Below, piece after piece: positions 1-12,503 of a stretch of DNA of 64,000 bases; within the stretch, counting starts at the first letter, position 1; every line of letters starts with the position of its first letter. Under the pieces are notes generated by a model. It ran no database searches, was not told the DNA's origin, and was given only the letters and a program-made list of their open reading frames with translations. Source of the DNA: Tamarix chinensis. Taxonomy: Eukaryota; Streptophyta; Magnoliopsida; Caryophyllales; Tamaricaceae. The stretch is taken from assembly GCA_030549775.1 (NCBI GenBank), contig CM060177.1, positions 30,284,014 to 30,348,013 on the forward strand, read 5' to 3'. A program made the translations under genes and the position numbers.

Positions 1-805
1 AGTAGGGGAAGATAAAATTTGATGACGCTAATAATAACGTTAATAAGAAGAGAATAGATAGTAATCAACATAGAAAGGATGGTAATAACAATAGCTTTAT
101 GATAATTAACACTCTTAAAAATAATAGCGATAACAATAATGTAAAAATAATAATGTTGGGATAATTATGATAATAAGTGTAGTGATAACACTAAAATGAT
201 AATGTTGATCATGATAATATGAGAATAATGATGGTACGAATACCTTAATATCCATATCAATATACTTTGATGCTAACTAAATTCTAACCATATATTAAAT
301 AATTACAACATAAGTCTATGTGAGAATCTATGAGCTAGTTATTCTATGCAACATGTATAACTAATAATTTGATTAGAGCATAAATATTAATCTTGATTAT
401 TGCAGCAATTAATAATAAAATAATAGTTTTAAGTAGGCATAATTATGCATAATTATCCATCTAATATAATGAAGTTATTCAAGTTGAATATATGAGTTAA
501 GTAGTATATATTTATTTTAATTAAGATGAAAAGTATGATATATAAAGCATTTGATAGGTAGAATTGAATTATTACATATAATCTAATAATAATAATAAGC
601 GAAAATATAATAGCTAATAATAATATATAAAAGCAATAATAAAAATTATAAATAATAAGTATAATATAAATATATCAATAAGAAAATCAATTAATCCAAA
701 CAATAAGTGAACAATTTTTAATAATCATATATAAAATCAATTAATGATAACAACACTCAAATAGTGATCCAATTTTACTAATATCAATTAAAAAGCAATC
801 AAATT
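1..805. other. AT-rich low-complexity DNA, no gene seen
   Basis: The stretch is very AT-rich with many TAA/ATA runs, and every reading frame is broken by stops. It may be the 5' part of the LTR whose C-rich section and 3' end follow, because the other long LTRs in the window also have an AT-rich section before a C-rich one. No boundary or target duplication could be found on this side. Confidence 0.5.
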
Positions 806-3800
806 GCCAACTTACCCTAAACCTAATCACAATCCACACATCAAACACGCAACACACAACAATCCCCAACCACATCCTCAACTACCACCCCAACCCTCAC
901 ATCCAATCCCACCAACTCACATTTCACCAACACACCACCATACTCTCCTCCCCACCTACTCCGAGCCAACCACACTGCACGCAAACCACCTTATCCAAAG
1001 CACCACCCACCCAACCCACCTCCCCACACCGCAACCCAACCAGCAAGTCCTTTCTCCACTCCCACCACTTGCTATACTTCTATCCACACCCATTTTCCCA
1101 TTCTATTCTGCAACCAACTTCACTTCCCCCCAATCACAGCACCACATCCTGCCAACCAAACAATATCAGCATCCTCATCAACCAATATAGCCCATTTGCA
1201 TCTTTCCCTAATCTCCCATTCCCTCAAATTCTCAACTTGCCACAACCCTCACACTATTTCTACCTATATTAAATCCACAAATTCTTGTTTGTAACTTCCT
1301 TCCGCAAAAATGATCCCAAACTTCCTCAATCACCGAACTCCTACCCAAACATCATCCAACTTGTAGCCTTACTAAGCACCCCTTTTCCCTTGTGTTTCGC
1401 CTCTTCAAGCAGCAACTAATTCCGACGTAAGTATTCTACCCTTCGGTGTTTGTGGTATGTAGAAATTCCATGCACCGACCACCTTGGTTAATTCTCTAAT
1501 CGTACTTTGGGTATTAGTTCTTATAGGTTGTAATTTTATTAATTTATTTAGCATAGATACTAATGCATATATAGTTTTGGATGGTGTTATTTATTTTTAG
1601 GTAATGTCAACCCCGCTTAAGGTATCCTCGGAAGAAGCTCTTTGTGGTATTATTTTTCTTAGTTCAAAGGTAAATCCAACTAATCCGTAGATGGTAGAGT
1701 TTTATGTAAAAATGATAGGTTAGTTTTCTAGGATAAAAATCATGCTAGGATGAGTGTATCAAATGACTTGTATTTTGTGGGAAATGGAGGCATGTTGTAG
1801 TTCTTTCTATCTGAATATTATGATGTGTAAATTAATATATGTTACCATGCAAATATTTATATGCCTAGGTAGTATTCTAAAAATTAAAGAGTGTATGCTT
1901 ATGACAACGTATATGGATTTATGCTAAAAAAGGAAATTTGCATGTTTAGGGTACTAATATATGTTACCATGCTAATATTTGTATGCCTAGGTAGTATTCT
2001 AAAAATTGAGGAATGTATGCTTATGACGACATATATGGATTTATGCTAAAAAGAAATGTGCATGTTTAGGGTTACAGTCTGACAGAAAATTTGTCATGTT
2101 TCATGGTAAGGCCCATAAATGGATTAAATGCGTCCCTTGAATAATTTAGATAATTTTTAGACGTATAGTATGTTAACTTATAGTATAAATGTGTTTAAAT
2201 GGTGATTATTATGTGTTGCATATTCTAGGGGTAAAAATGTAAATTCTATATACCATGGTCCGTATTTGAAAGTTATTTGTGGAAATTGTATGAATTTTAT
2301 GAGATACTTGAAATGCATGCTAAGAGTGTATACATGTACCGTATGTGATGAATTCTTAGGGGTAATATACTCTTTTGTTATACCGAAGAAATGATTGTAT
2401 GTTAAAGTATCATTAGCTATTTTATGTTAGCTTTTTCATGACAAATATCCTATAAGGATAAACCTGGTAATAAATTAAAGGAAAATGTGGTAGTTATAGA
2501 TCGAAGGGTATTTTGGTAATTAGGGAAAAAATGTGTTTCAAAGTGAATAATTGGGCAAGTTGACTTAAGTGCTGGCCTCCGAATAATTTTAAAAATAATT
2601 GGACAAATGGATTGAATAACTGAATCGGATAATTATTTAGAGGATGGCATGATGCCTACCCTAGGTTGTGTTGACTTGGAATAGTTGAGACCCTCGTGGT
2701 CTTTTGGATTTGACATTTGATGGTTGATTGTTGTGACCCTCGTGGTCCCTTGGTTGATTGATTTATGAATAAGTTGTAATATTGTGAACCTTGTTGCTCT
2801 CAAATTAATGACCTAAAATTTCATAAGACACTAATCACTTAAAGAGGAAGACTTGAGTTTGGAAAGGAATCTCGTGCCTCGGACTTTGCTGCCGAGTGCA
2901 TAGTTTGGGCCTTCGGATTAAGGGGCTCACTTCTTCTCTATAGGTATTCCATACACCCTATAAGGAGTACGCGTACTTGAGGACTTGAGTTCTGAGGTTT
3001 AGTATGAACGACTGATATGTTGTGTGGCTTCCTTGGCAAGCTTTGCCCTATAATTGAGTGATTTATTTTGGTACCACCTCCTTGATGATTATTGTCATGG
3101 ATATGGGATTGTATTCCACTCGAGAATTGTTATATAAATGATATAACCATATTAGACACCCACCATAATACTTCTATAATAATTGGATAGGGCGTGACTT
3201 GAACTTGGTTAGACTGTTTGGAATGTCACCAATTCTTCCTATTACACTATAATTTATGGTCGTTGGTAAATTGAAATGGTTGTGATATTTGTAAGCATGT
3301 TTTCAATGCCTTTGCTAGGGTTTTTGGTCTAACTCGTATCACTAATTGTGATGTGGAATTTTGTCATGAAATCGTGGTTTTGCATGTGATCGTATGTTTT
3401 ATTTGAATTCCTTATTTGTACAATAATTGTTATGTGGGTATGATAGCTCTCCGAAGGCGTTGTGATTTACTTAGTACAAGGAATTTGTATTGATGCTATC
3501 ACTTTTTAGAGGAGTAAGTCTGTGGCATGCAATGGTTGAAGAATTTTTATGAGCACCATCCAGACGACTAGTTAGGCTAAGGGAGTGAGTGGACCGGATG
3601 AGTGCAAGGCAAATAACTATTGCACCTTCGTGTGCTCTTTTATTTATTTTCTGAAAGTTGTTAGTTAATTATCTAAATGGTCCTTTGGCATGGATAATCT
3701 TTCTTTGTAAAACCCTTGATCTTGTATTGTACTTCTCTCACATGTTGTTGCTTTGAATTGTTTTAAGCCTTAGCACTTGATGTAAGGATGGTGAGGAGAC

Positions 3801-3900
3801 CGGACTTATGTTCAGTGTGGTGGTAACACCCACTGTTCTACAATTTCCGCTTCCACAAAAAAAAAACAAAATTTTCAAGTCTTGATTTTGGGGTGTTACA
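806..3900 (+). mobile_element. Long Ty3/gypsy-type LTR, 3' part (LTR-1)
   Basis: The segment ends in GGGGTGTTACA at 3900, the end type shared by the other long LTRs here. It has the same internal order as the complete solo LTRs: a C-rich section (806-1420), a long AT-rich section, then the conserved module CCTTAGCACTT...GGTAACACCC at 3768-3832 and a TTTCCGCTTCC motif just before the end. A stretch at 2826-2852 (starting GACACTAATCACTTAAAGAG) recurs at 34192-34213 in another LTR. The 5' end is not identified. No protein-coding retroelement domain is attached. The His/Pro-rich reading frame at 804-1190 only reflects the C-rich composition. Assignment to gypsy (Tekay/Del or Tat) is inference from LTR length and ends. 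Confidence 0.6.
1831..2072 (+). repeat. Tandem duplication, two units of about 122 bp
   Basis: Units 1831-1952 and 1953-2072 both run from TAATATATGTTACCATGC through GCCTAGGTAGTATTCTAAAA to CATGTTTAGGGT. They differ by scattered substitutions and small indels. The duplication lies inside LTR-1. Confidence 0.85.
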
Positions 3901-4649
3901 ATATTACTCTCTCATATGTTATAATTATCCACAAAATATGACTTAGTGTAGAAATCATCATATCAACACAAAATACTCATCCTGGTGATAGTGGGGAAGG
4001 AATGGCAAAGGCTCCTGCTGGTGGTGTTGGAGTCTGGGTTGAGATCATCGGTGGTGGGTTTTTGGGGTTGTTTTAGCGATGGAAAGGAGGATAAAGAAGG
4101 AGGGAGTAAGGATTTGTTAGTGGTGAAAAATTTTGAGAGAAAATAAAGGGAGAAGGAGGTAGGTTTGGGCATTAAATGTGCCTCATATACACAGAAGCGC
4201 ACGCATGAAAGGAAGAGGAGGGAGGTGGTCTGATCGGCTAAAATTCAACCCTAAACCCTGAAGTTGAGGAGGGGGAGTTGATGGGCATTGGGGTTTGGCT
4301 TGGCAAGGGGTCGTGCACGCAGGGGAAGGGAGGAGAACCGGTTAGGGGAAAATATAAGGGAGAAGATAAGAAAAAGAAAAAGGAGAAAAGGGAAAGGGTG
4401 TGGGTTTAAATTTAGGTTTAAGTTAAAAATAATTTAGGTTTTGGTGTTAGGATAAATTAATTAAATGATCATTCGAGATTGGTTTTAAGTTAGAAAAGAT
4501 ATTAATAATCTAAAATAAAAATTAGGATTTGGATAAGATTTAAGGTTAGTGGGATAAGGTAAGATAGAAAAATAAATTTTCTGATGTTAGACTTAGGTTA
4601 TGATATTAATAACTCAAAATTAGGGTTAGCTAAAATTCAGGGTATTACA
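3901..4649 (-). mobile_element. Fragment of a long LTR, reverse orientation
   Basis: On the minus strand this segment starts with TGTAATACCCTGAATTTTAG at 4649, resembling the start of the LTR at 31845. It then has an AT-rich section followed by a C/T-rich section (G-rich on the plus strand, 3960-4390), the same order as the other LTRs. Its 3' part is missing and it is cut directly against the 3' end of LTR-1 at 3900/3901. Confidence 0.45.
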
Positions 4650-6603
4650 CCTCCCAACATCGAACTCCCACATTGCCACCTCCCTTATTGTGTGAGCTAC
4701 CCATACAACCCCATAGCTAATCACCAACTTCTCCTCATCGTTTGTAATATCCTCCTCCCCCATTCAAAGCACTCCACTACCCATCTCCTCCTGTCCATCC
4801 TCAACCACCATCGCACCAGTACCAGCACTAACTCCTACCTTTGTCTTCTTTTCCATTGTCTACCTCCATGCCTCACATTTCTCATCAACCTACAACATCA
4901 ACCATTTTTGTAGCTCCCCAACCTACAGCATTCCTTACCCACATAACTCCAACTCCCCAGCAGTGAAACCTAATGTTGCCCCTACATGCAGAGCAACCCT
5001 TTCACATAGCCTTTCCTAACTCTTCCACCTCCCCATCGCCCATCCTCTCTTGGAGGACCATATTTCAAACCAACACCCCCTCCTTTGGTTCCGTTCATGT
5101 CCTCTCCTAGCTCCACCACTCTCCTTTGACACCCAGTGTTAGCCTTCTCCAATCATCCAAACCAACACCACTAAACTCCTCCAGCTTCCAACGCTACCTT
5201 CCTGATTGGTCGCCACCTAGCTAGAAACCACCACCCTTGCCTTCCTCTTCTTTTTGCAACACTGAAGCCCTTTTGCATACATGAATCACGTTGCTTGCCC
5301 ATGCAATGTTTGTTTGGTTTTTCTTCCTTGCCAATCTAAGGGTATTTTGGTAGTTTGTACTTGGATAACTATTTTAATATTAATTACTATTTTATGAGTT
5401 AGATATTAATATATAATGTGTTGGTATTATTTTTCGGTAAAAGGAGTTGATTTGTGGAGCTTAATAAATTTTAGTAGATTGCTTATATTTTTTACTTTTG
5501 TTAGAAATCACATAATCCATATACTCTACTAAAATGTTAATTGTCGCATAATAGAACATTAGGGTTTTGATGTATAAATTGTATTAAACATATTTGTTAC
5601 ATTGTAATTATTTACCTAATAATGCTAGTATAGAATTTGATAAAATAGAGCATGTTAGCTTGTGGTTAATATTACATGTATGAAAGCAAGTTAAAATAGG
5701 TTTAATGTTGGACATAAATTACACATGTTATGTATGTCTAATATGATAACTTCAACATGCATAGGCGTATTTTAGCATGATTATTATTATTGTATGCCCT
5801 TGGGATATTTTGGTTATTTTAATCATATCATGATATTTATTCTAACAAGCATGCCTAATATATATTATTTATTTTTGAGCATAGTAATATGTGATTTGGA
5901 TGGATTAGATACCCATACTAGGGTTTTATGTCCTATAGCATGTAAAATGATTATTTGGCATGTCTAGTGATTTAATTTCATGTTAAATAATTTAATTATT
6001 GCATTTTATCATTTTCATAACAAATAAAAAAGTAAAATACAATTATTATTTGAAATGGTTGATAATGTTGTAGTTATGGTCTCAGGGGCATTTTTAGCAT
6101 TTTAGCCTAATGCACCTAAAAATGAATAATTGAATCTAGAATGGCCTTAGTAGATTTTTTTAGTTTACTTTAGTGTTAAATTTAATTATGATTGTCTTGA
6201 ATAATTGAAAATGAGCAAAAATGTTTCAAGTATGAAAGTTGGACTTATTTGTATATTATATGGTCTTGTGTTCACCTTAATAAAATATTAATATTTAAAG
6301 TGAAAGACCTTAAGATCAAAAATAGTGGATCTTTAGGAGTAGCTACCCTAATGATGTGGTTTATCCCATAGTTGGTTATAGATTTTTGCTGGTGTGCTTT
6401 AATGTCCTAGCCAGACCCTATATCTTTCTCTACTTAGCTCTGCGGGCTTATAGAGGTTATGTATAATTATATATCAGATGTCCTTATTAGTAGGGTATTA
6501 TGTCTTCAACATGTACTAGCACGACCATAGTACCTTAGTATCATTAGGTTAATTTTATGTAGCATATTATCTTGCTTTGATGTGTCGATATGACTACAGT
6601 ACT

Positions 6604-6937
6604 TGTAACACCCCAAGTTGATACAACTACATGGAGCCAATTAGTACCCACAAGGATTGCAGGGCTACCCTAAAGTGCTTTCAAATTGATTTGATGGCCC
6701 CAAATATCAACACAATTTCTTTTAACACACTTTATTCTCACTCATGCGGTTCTATGGAAATTTTAGGAAAACTTCTGAAAATTTCCAAGAGGATCATCAA
6801 TCCTAAAAATTGCTCCATAGTGAGCACAATTTACTATAGAGTTATTAGGATGGAATCACCAAAAGGATGGTATACCATGTTGATATAAGTAGTCATATCA
6901 ATCCTTATAGCACTGTACTTAATTTTGGGGTATCACA
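6604..6937 (-). repeat. Cassandra 3' LTR
   Basis: Starts TGTAACACCCC and ends GGGGTATCACA on the plus strand. On the minus strand it is the downstream repeat, following the purine tract. Its 5S-like segment is more decayed than that of its partner. Confidence 0.85.
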
Positions 6938-7091
6938 TTCACCTCCACTTAAAAACGCAACGTCCTCTTTGCGCCTTAACCACAACCAATTATTGTCTCA
7001 CTATAATCTATATCCCAAGAATAATCTTGTTAGACAACTAACTCACTTGTCCAAGCTCAAATTGCGATTGGGGTTTTGTATTGATACTGTT

Positions 7092-7417
7092 TATAACAAC
7101 CCAAGTTGATACATAATGCGATGACCACTTAATAGCTACCTTAACCCACAAAGGTTACGGGATACCCTAAAGTGCATTTGGATTGATTAGTTGGCCCTGG
7201 GAATCAACATGAGTCCTTTTAGCGCATTTTTTCCTCACTCATGTGATTTCTAAAATAATTTGGGAAAATTTTTAAAACTTTCCAAGAGGGTCACTCATCC
7301 TAAAAATTGTTCAATGGCAAGAACCCTTAACTATAGAGTTTATAAGATGGTATACCACATTGATATAAGAAGCCATACCAATCATTATAGCACTCTACAA
7401 AATTTAGGGGTATTATA
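7092..7417 (-). repeat. Cassandra 5' LTR with 5S-like segment
   Basis: The minus strand of 7277-7340 keeps the order of 5S rRNA elements: ACTC, then AGTTAAG, then TAGGATGAGTGACC, then CTTGGAAAG. This corresponds to box A, the intermediate element and box C of the Pol III internal promoter. The terminal nucleotides have mutated (TATAACAACCC and GGGGTATTATA instead of TG...CA). Confidence 0.85.
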
Positions 7418-8358
7418 GTACTTGAGCGTCTCCATGTTGATATGATATCCCCTCGAGTAAATAAATATAAAAATGATTATTTTTGGTTCATAATGATTAA
7501 TGGATTATTTTAGTAGTAGTTTTTTTGCCTACCTATGGTTTAGTAGTAGCCTTTGTGCCTAGCTATGTTCAGTAGTTTTCTTTGAGCCTTGCCTGTGGTA
7601 TTATGAAATTCATTGGTATTAATGTTGAGATATGAAATATATTTTGAATGTTATGTTGATTTGGTTGAGAATGATTCAAATCATTACTTCACGGAGTATC
7701 TCTTGGATGCTTGGTTGGTAAGTTTTATTAGATTCTAAATGAATATATATGAGAAGTATTTGAATTTGGTGATATTTTTTAAATCTGATATGATTATCGT
7801 ATTTTGATCGTTACATGTATATTTAAATATTATATGACATGTCTTGCTATGATACCTTCTATATGTTTTGTGTAGAATTTGCATATTAGTCTTGTATAAT
7901 GGGTTACTCGGTACCGTTGTATAGGTGAGTTCTATTTCATGGGTCCATACTTATTTAATGGACACTGGTCTTTACAGATTAGCTTGTGAGATCGATTGAA
8001 GGCTAGTATTTTGGGTTGAGAGTTAGGAATATCCAATGTTTTGCTATGTATCTTTTGATTTGGATGTTCTTATAACCTTACGCCCTGCTGTATTTTTATT
8101 TTCATTGAGTTTTATAACCACTGATTGTTTGTTTTATTTAGAATGATATCAATCCACCATGTTCTTTCTTCTAGTTCTTACATTGTGTAATTAACTAAAG
8201 TGGAGTAGAGTTTTTATCCTTAGCACTTCATATTATAATGGTAGAGGTAATCAAACTTGTACCAAATTTAGTGGTAATACCCTATATTTTTACCTTATTA
8301 ACTTTTGCAATCAACTCTTTAAAAGAAAATTTTAAGCCCTAAAAATAGGGGTGTTATA

Positions 8359-8690
8359 GGGGTGGAGAACCCCATTAAATATGATAGAAAAACTGACATT
8401 AGTAACACATGTCATGATAATTCTCACAAAATCAAGGGGGAAATGGAGCGAATACGAGACATGTTCTAGGAAATCCCATCTCATTATATCATAAGCTTTC
8501 TTCATGTCAAACTTAAAAATACACCTAGGAGATAAATGTGTGTGGTTGTATCCTTTCACAAGTTCAGTGGCCAATAGGATGGTATCTCCAATATTCCTAT
8601 CTTTGATAAAGACTAATTGAGAATCATCAACTAACAAAGGACAAATGGTTTTAAGTTGGTTGGTGATAATCTTGGAGATCATTAGTGTAG
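8359..8690 (-). pseudogene. LINE (L1-type) reverse transcriptase fragment
   Basis: The minus strand reads through the N-terminal part of a plant LINE reverse transcriptase: a segment ISKIITNQLKTICPLLV, then DSQLVFIKDRNIGDTILL, then KFDMKKAYDIMRWDFLEHV, ending NGVLHP. These match the RT fingers and palm start (QSAFIKGRNI and K-D-KAYD motifs). The catalytic YADD region and everything downstream are absent, because the frame runs into the end of LTR-2 at 8358. The source element would have used target-primed reverse transcription. This remnant is not functional. Confidence 0.8.
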
Positions 8691-9017
8691 AATATCATGC
8701 TGCCCATACTTTTTCTAAGGTTCAACCTTTTGTTTCTTATGACAAATTGTGGTGAGGTTTATCCTCTTATTTATGTGGACATTAGTGCTTTAAGTGATTA
8801 ATGAAACAAGTTTTGCTATATTAAAAAAGGTTTTCAGGTATGGTCGCCATTCAAATTTGGATTTCATTTTCACTTTTGAGGACCTTCATTAATGGAAGAA
8901 CCTTAGGTAATGGTAAAACTAGTAATCGAATAAGGCATCACATTTCGTATGAGGTTATTAACATAGTTTTTGAATATTAGATCGGGCTGGTTGGCTATTG
9001 AAACAATCACTTTACCT
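8691..9017. other. No feature seen
   Basis: AT-rich sequence without recognisable coding or repeat structure. It could be 5' sequence of the neighbouring LINE, but the translation gives no clear match. Confidence 0.3.
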
Positions 9018-9272
9018 TAGACTATAAATGAGTCGAGTTGAACTAAGTTGGAGTAGGCTCGGGCTCATCTCATTTATAAACAATTTAAATTTTTAACAAG
9101 TTGAATCGAGTCAACTCACAAGTTTTTATGGTAAATGAACTGAGCTCGTAAACTTTTGTGCTATAAATGAACATGAACCTAAATTTTTAATTCTTAAGCC
9201 AGGCTCGTTTCGCTAATTAAACAAGATGAGCCTAAAAATCTCGCAAGTGGACTCGCTTCATTTACAGTCCTA
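9018..9272. mobile_element. hAT-type MITE, degenerate copy
   Basis: The ends are inverted repeats: TAGACTATAAATGAGTCGAG at the left, and TAGGACTGTAAATGAAGCGAG-like sequence reading in from the right. The interior is made of degenerate GAGTCGAG / GAGCTCG motifs, the same family as 12144-12503. The flanking octamers (CTTTACCT and ACTCTATT) match only partly, so the insertion is old. Confidence 0.65.
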
Positions 9273-9600
9273 ACTCTATTAGTGTTTCATTAGACCAATT
9301 CTACAATCAAGCAGTACAAAGCCATTAAAATCAACCATTTTAAAATAAAATAAAAATAAGAAGAAGAAGAAGAAGATGAAGAAAAGATAACCTGATAATC
9401 TCAAAACTAGTGGTTTCGAACAAAAAGGTTTGCACTATTGCACCACCACTTCCATTGAATTTGCATTGCCGTATGATCACCACCGTTGTTGAACATGCTT
9501 CGTTGTGCCATGACGACCACATCAAAATACACCGGCATCAACACCACATCTTCTAACTAAGAATGGTGAAGTAAAATGAAAAGATAAGAGAAATTATAAA
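9273..9600. other. Intergenic, GAA-rich microsatellite
   Basis: Contains an (AAG)n-like tract at about 9357-9375. Nothing else was recognised. Confidence 0.4.
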
Positions 9601-10711
9601 TGTATGTCTATGGGTAGAGGTGGAAAATGTGTCATAGGAGTTGGGTTCAGGTCGGGTCAATTTGGATTAGATTATAATCGGGTTGTGATACGATTGGGTC
9701 AAATTTGAGTATATTTTGGGTTCGGGTGTAATTTAGGTAATAGTTATTTGGATCAGATTTGTATTGGGTCGGGTTATTTTAGGTTGCAAGAATATTAGGT
9801 CTAGTTCGGGTCTAACACATCGGGATTTTTGGGGTTCAGGTTCGATTCGAGTCTACAAACACCTGGTCGGATTGGGTTTGGGTCAAGTGGACTTGGAAAA
9901 GTAGTAAAATTGTTATAGCAATTGCAATTGCGGTTGTGGTGATGCATTATTGAAGTATTATGAACGATATTTTATATATCGCGATGTGATTTTTTTTCAT
10001 AATAATTATTAGCAAATAGCAGTAAATATTGGCATATACTGGTAAATATCAGTAAAATATCAAAAAATATCGGTCGGTAACCGATATATCGCCAATAAAT
10101 ACTAAAATTCTATATTCATCGTGTATCATCAATTTCGCATATCGGCTTACCTAAAATCCGATAAATATCATTTGATATTACATATCGAGAACAATATGTA
10201 ATTGTATGGATTCAGGTCTTCAAAATTTAGGTTGTAACATGTTTTGACCAAATTAATTCAATTTAGAATTTATATTGACATTGATTTTTATCAATTTAAT
10301 ATAAATAATAAATTAAAATTTATGATTAATTATTATTGTTATGCTTATTATAGTAATTTTTATCATAATATATGTAATGATATAATAAATTGTTATAAAA
10401 AAATATGTAATAATAATATAAATTTATCATCATTATCAATATTATTATTATAGTTATTGTTATAAATACAATTATAAATATTGTTATATACATAAGTACA
10501 ATAATTGTTAAAAACAATTATAATTATTATGTTAATTAGAATAATTATTATTATTCTTATACTTAATTATTACTATTGTTGTCATTGTTATTTTTAGAAA
10601 TATAATAATCATTATTATCAGTAGAAATATAAATGTAAATTTTACTGTTATTATTATTATAATAATATCTATTGTAAGTATTTATTTACAATTTTAATTT
10701 TTATACTTATA

Positions 10712-10746
<35 letters not shown>

Positions 10747-11300
10747 AGAAATTTCTATGATTTAATTTGATTGATGCTAATATGATATTAAAATAAAATG
10801 ATTAGAATAGAGTCTTACTAGTTTTATTTCATTTATTTTTATATGGGTTGCATATTCTTGTTTACATAAGAATTCATTAATACGATAGTTTGTTGGTGCT
10901 TTGTATCAATTTATATAAGATAAAATGTTACTTTTGTTGATCAAATTTAACTTTAGTTTGGATCAAGTTTGGAATTATGTTAGTATGGGTTAAGTTTAAA
11001 TTGAGTCATTTCAAGTTGGATAAATTTGGGTTGGGTTGTAATCAGGTTAAGTCATTATCAGGTTACTATCTGCATATAGATTAGGTTCAAGGTGGATTCT
11101 TTCTAAGGTATATTATTTTAGTTTGGATCATTTCGGGTACAAGTCACAATCAGATTAACTAAATTTGGGTCCAATTTGAGTTGTTTCAAATTTTTAGGTC
11201 AAGATTGGGTTTAACTTTTTACATCTAGATCAGGTTTCATGTGGGATAATTTAAGTCAGATTGATCAGGTTGAGTCAATTTTGCTAGGTATATCTATGGG
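9601..11300. repeat. Degenerate GGGTCGGGTT-type element split by AT-rich DNA
   Basis: Two blocks, 9610-9900 and 10950-11290, are built from imperfect GGGTCGGGTT / GGGTCAAATTTGG motifs; related blocks occur in the inverted-repeat arms further on. Between them are a segment rich in CGATATATCGC-like motifs (9950-10190) and almost pure A/T DNA (10240-10700). The likely origin is a non-autonomous DNA transposon disrupted by later insertions, but its ends could not be defined. Confidence 0.4.
10708..10746. repeat. (GAT)n microsatellite
   Basis: About twelve consecutive GAT units. Confidence 0.95.
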
Positions 11301-11439
11301 ATAGGTTTATTGGAATTGGTTTCGGTAATTCTTCTAATGATTTGAGTTTGATTACATTGTTGATATTATTTGATGTCGATTGATGTTATAGAGGTGCAAT
11401 TGGTATTTCATGCAATCGATTATATCATATGGTTGATAA

Positions 11440-11461
11440 GTGTGTGTGTGTGTGTGTGTGT
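11440..11461. repeat. (GT)n microsatellite
   Basis: Ten to eleven consecutive GT units. Confidence 0.95.
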
Positions 11462-12135
11462 AATACTTTTTCTTTCGCTCAATTTATCTTTAATTAGAGT
11501 TATCAAAAAATTTCATTACACTTCTAAAAATTTTCTCTTACATTTGAAGACCAATATTGGTATATTTTTACTTAAATAAATAATTATACAAAATATATTT
11601 ATATATTTCACTATAATTGTAGTTATATTTTATTTTTGTTGTAATATTTTATTATAAAATTGATGTTAGCAAGTTTATGTTTATATTTCATAACTATTGT
11701 GTTATGTTTTACCACTATTATTTTTGTTTTTTACCACTATTGGTTTTATGTTTTATCGTAGTTGTATTGATATTTCACTACAGATATTAGTTGTATTTTC
11801 ATGAGAAAACCAACTTGTCTTATTTCACCATAATTGCCTTTATATTTCACTATTATTGTATTATGTTTCATTGGTGTTATGTTTTTATTTTACTATTATT
11901 TTACATTCATTTTTCACTATAATTGCTTTTATGATTTGCCATAATTGTATCCCTATTTTATGATTAAAATAATCCTCCACTACCAAATTGTTAGTAAATT
12001 TGTTTATAACTATTGGTATTTTAATATTATTGCACCGACCTTTTATCATTATTTTTCTTCATTGCGGTTAACTGATATTTTACTCAATTATTCTACTAAA
12101 TTTTATTTTTATTGAGAAAAAATTAATTTTCCATC
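11462..12135. repeat. AT-rich tract with degenerate TTTCACTATAATTG motif
   Basis: Variants of TTTCACTATAATTGC and TTTTACCACTATT recur irregularly at about 11608, 11705, 11828, 11850 and 11910, and again after the MITE at about 12570-12600. It looks like an eroded minisatellite into which the MITE at 12144 inserted. No coding sequence is visible. Confidence 0.4.
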
Positions 12136-12143
12136 ATTGTTAT

Positions 12144-12503
12144 TAGGGCTGTTAATGAACCGAATCGAGCCGAGCCGGGGTAGGCTTGGGCTTGACTTGT
12201 TTACTAAACGAGCCTAAAAATAAAGCTTGAGCTTGGTTTGTTTATAAACGAGCCGAGCTTTTAACGAGTTGAGTCGAAATTTTAACGAGCTGACTCTCGA
12301 GTTTTGGTGGTAAACGAGCCGAGCTCACGAGCTTTTGCATTCTAAACGAGCTCGAGCCGAAATTTATTAGGCTCAAGCTTGATTTGTTTAATAATCGAGC
12401 CGAGCTCGAGCCTAATTTTTAAGCTTGTTTAACAAGCGAGCCGAGCCGTTAACGAGCCGAGCCCAAAAAGCTCGCGAGCCGGCTTGGTTTGTCAACACCC
12501 CTA
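12144..12503. mobile_element. hAT-type MITE with perfect 8-bp target duplication
   Basis: A 360-bp element beginning TAGGGCTGTTAATGAACC and ending, read inward from the other side, TAGGGGTGTTGACAAACC. The octamer ATTGTTAT is present exactly at 12136-12143 and 12504-12511, as hAT transposition produces. The interior is rich in GAGCCGAGCTCGAG-type motifs and has no coding capacity, so it would depend on a transposase in trans. This is the best-preserved of three copies in the window. Confidence 0.92.

Larger units (their letters stand above)
6604..7417 (-). mobile_element. Cassandra TRIM retrotransposon, complete, with target duplication
   Basis: Two similar terminal repeats, 6604-6937 (334 bp) and 7092-7417 (326 bp), flank a 154-bp internal region with no coding capacity. 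The flanks carry a perfect 5-bp duplication, GTACT, at 6599-6603 and 7418-7422. On the minus strand the repeats contain 5S-rRNA-like sequence (7277-7340; more degenerate at 6777-6850), which defines the Cassandra family and sets the orientation. A degenerate tRNA-Met primer site (AGTATCAATAC against TGGTATCAGAGC) lies at about 7075-7091, next to the minus-strand 5' LTR. A purine tract AAGTGGAGGTGAATG lies beside the other LTR at 6938-6952. The repeats have diverged considerably, so the insertion is old. Confidence 0.9.
4650..8358 (+). mobile_element. Long LTR, 5'-truncated, hosting Cassandra (LTR-2)
   Basis: A C-rich section (4650-5330) is followed by AT-rich DNA, the conserved LTR module at 8219-8283 (CCTTAGCACTTC...GTGGTAATACCC) and an end GGGGTGTTATA at 8358. 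This is the LTR architecture seen elsewhere in the window. The Cassandra element at 6604-7417 sits inside it, so this LTR is older than that insertion. The 3' end abuts a minus-strand LINE fragment, suggesting insertion into that LINE, though no target duplication was found. Confidence 0.55.

Noticed and set aside
804..1272. Open frames rich in His, Pro and Thr
   Set aside because: They follow from the C-rich composition of an LTR leader; no domain, no codon pattern and no conserved motif.
10244..10517. Tyr/Asn/Ile-rich frames on both strands
   Set aside because: Pure AT-rich low-complexity DNA; the translations are composition only.
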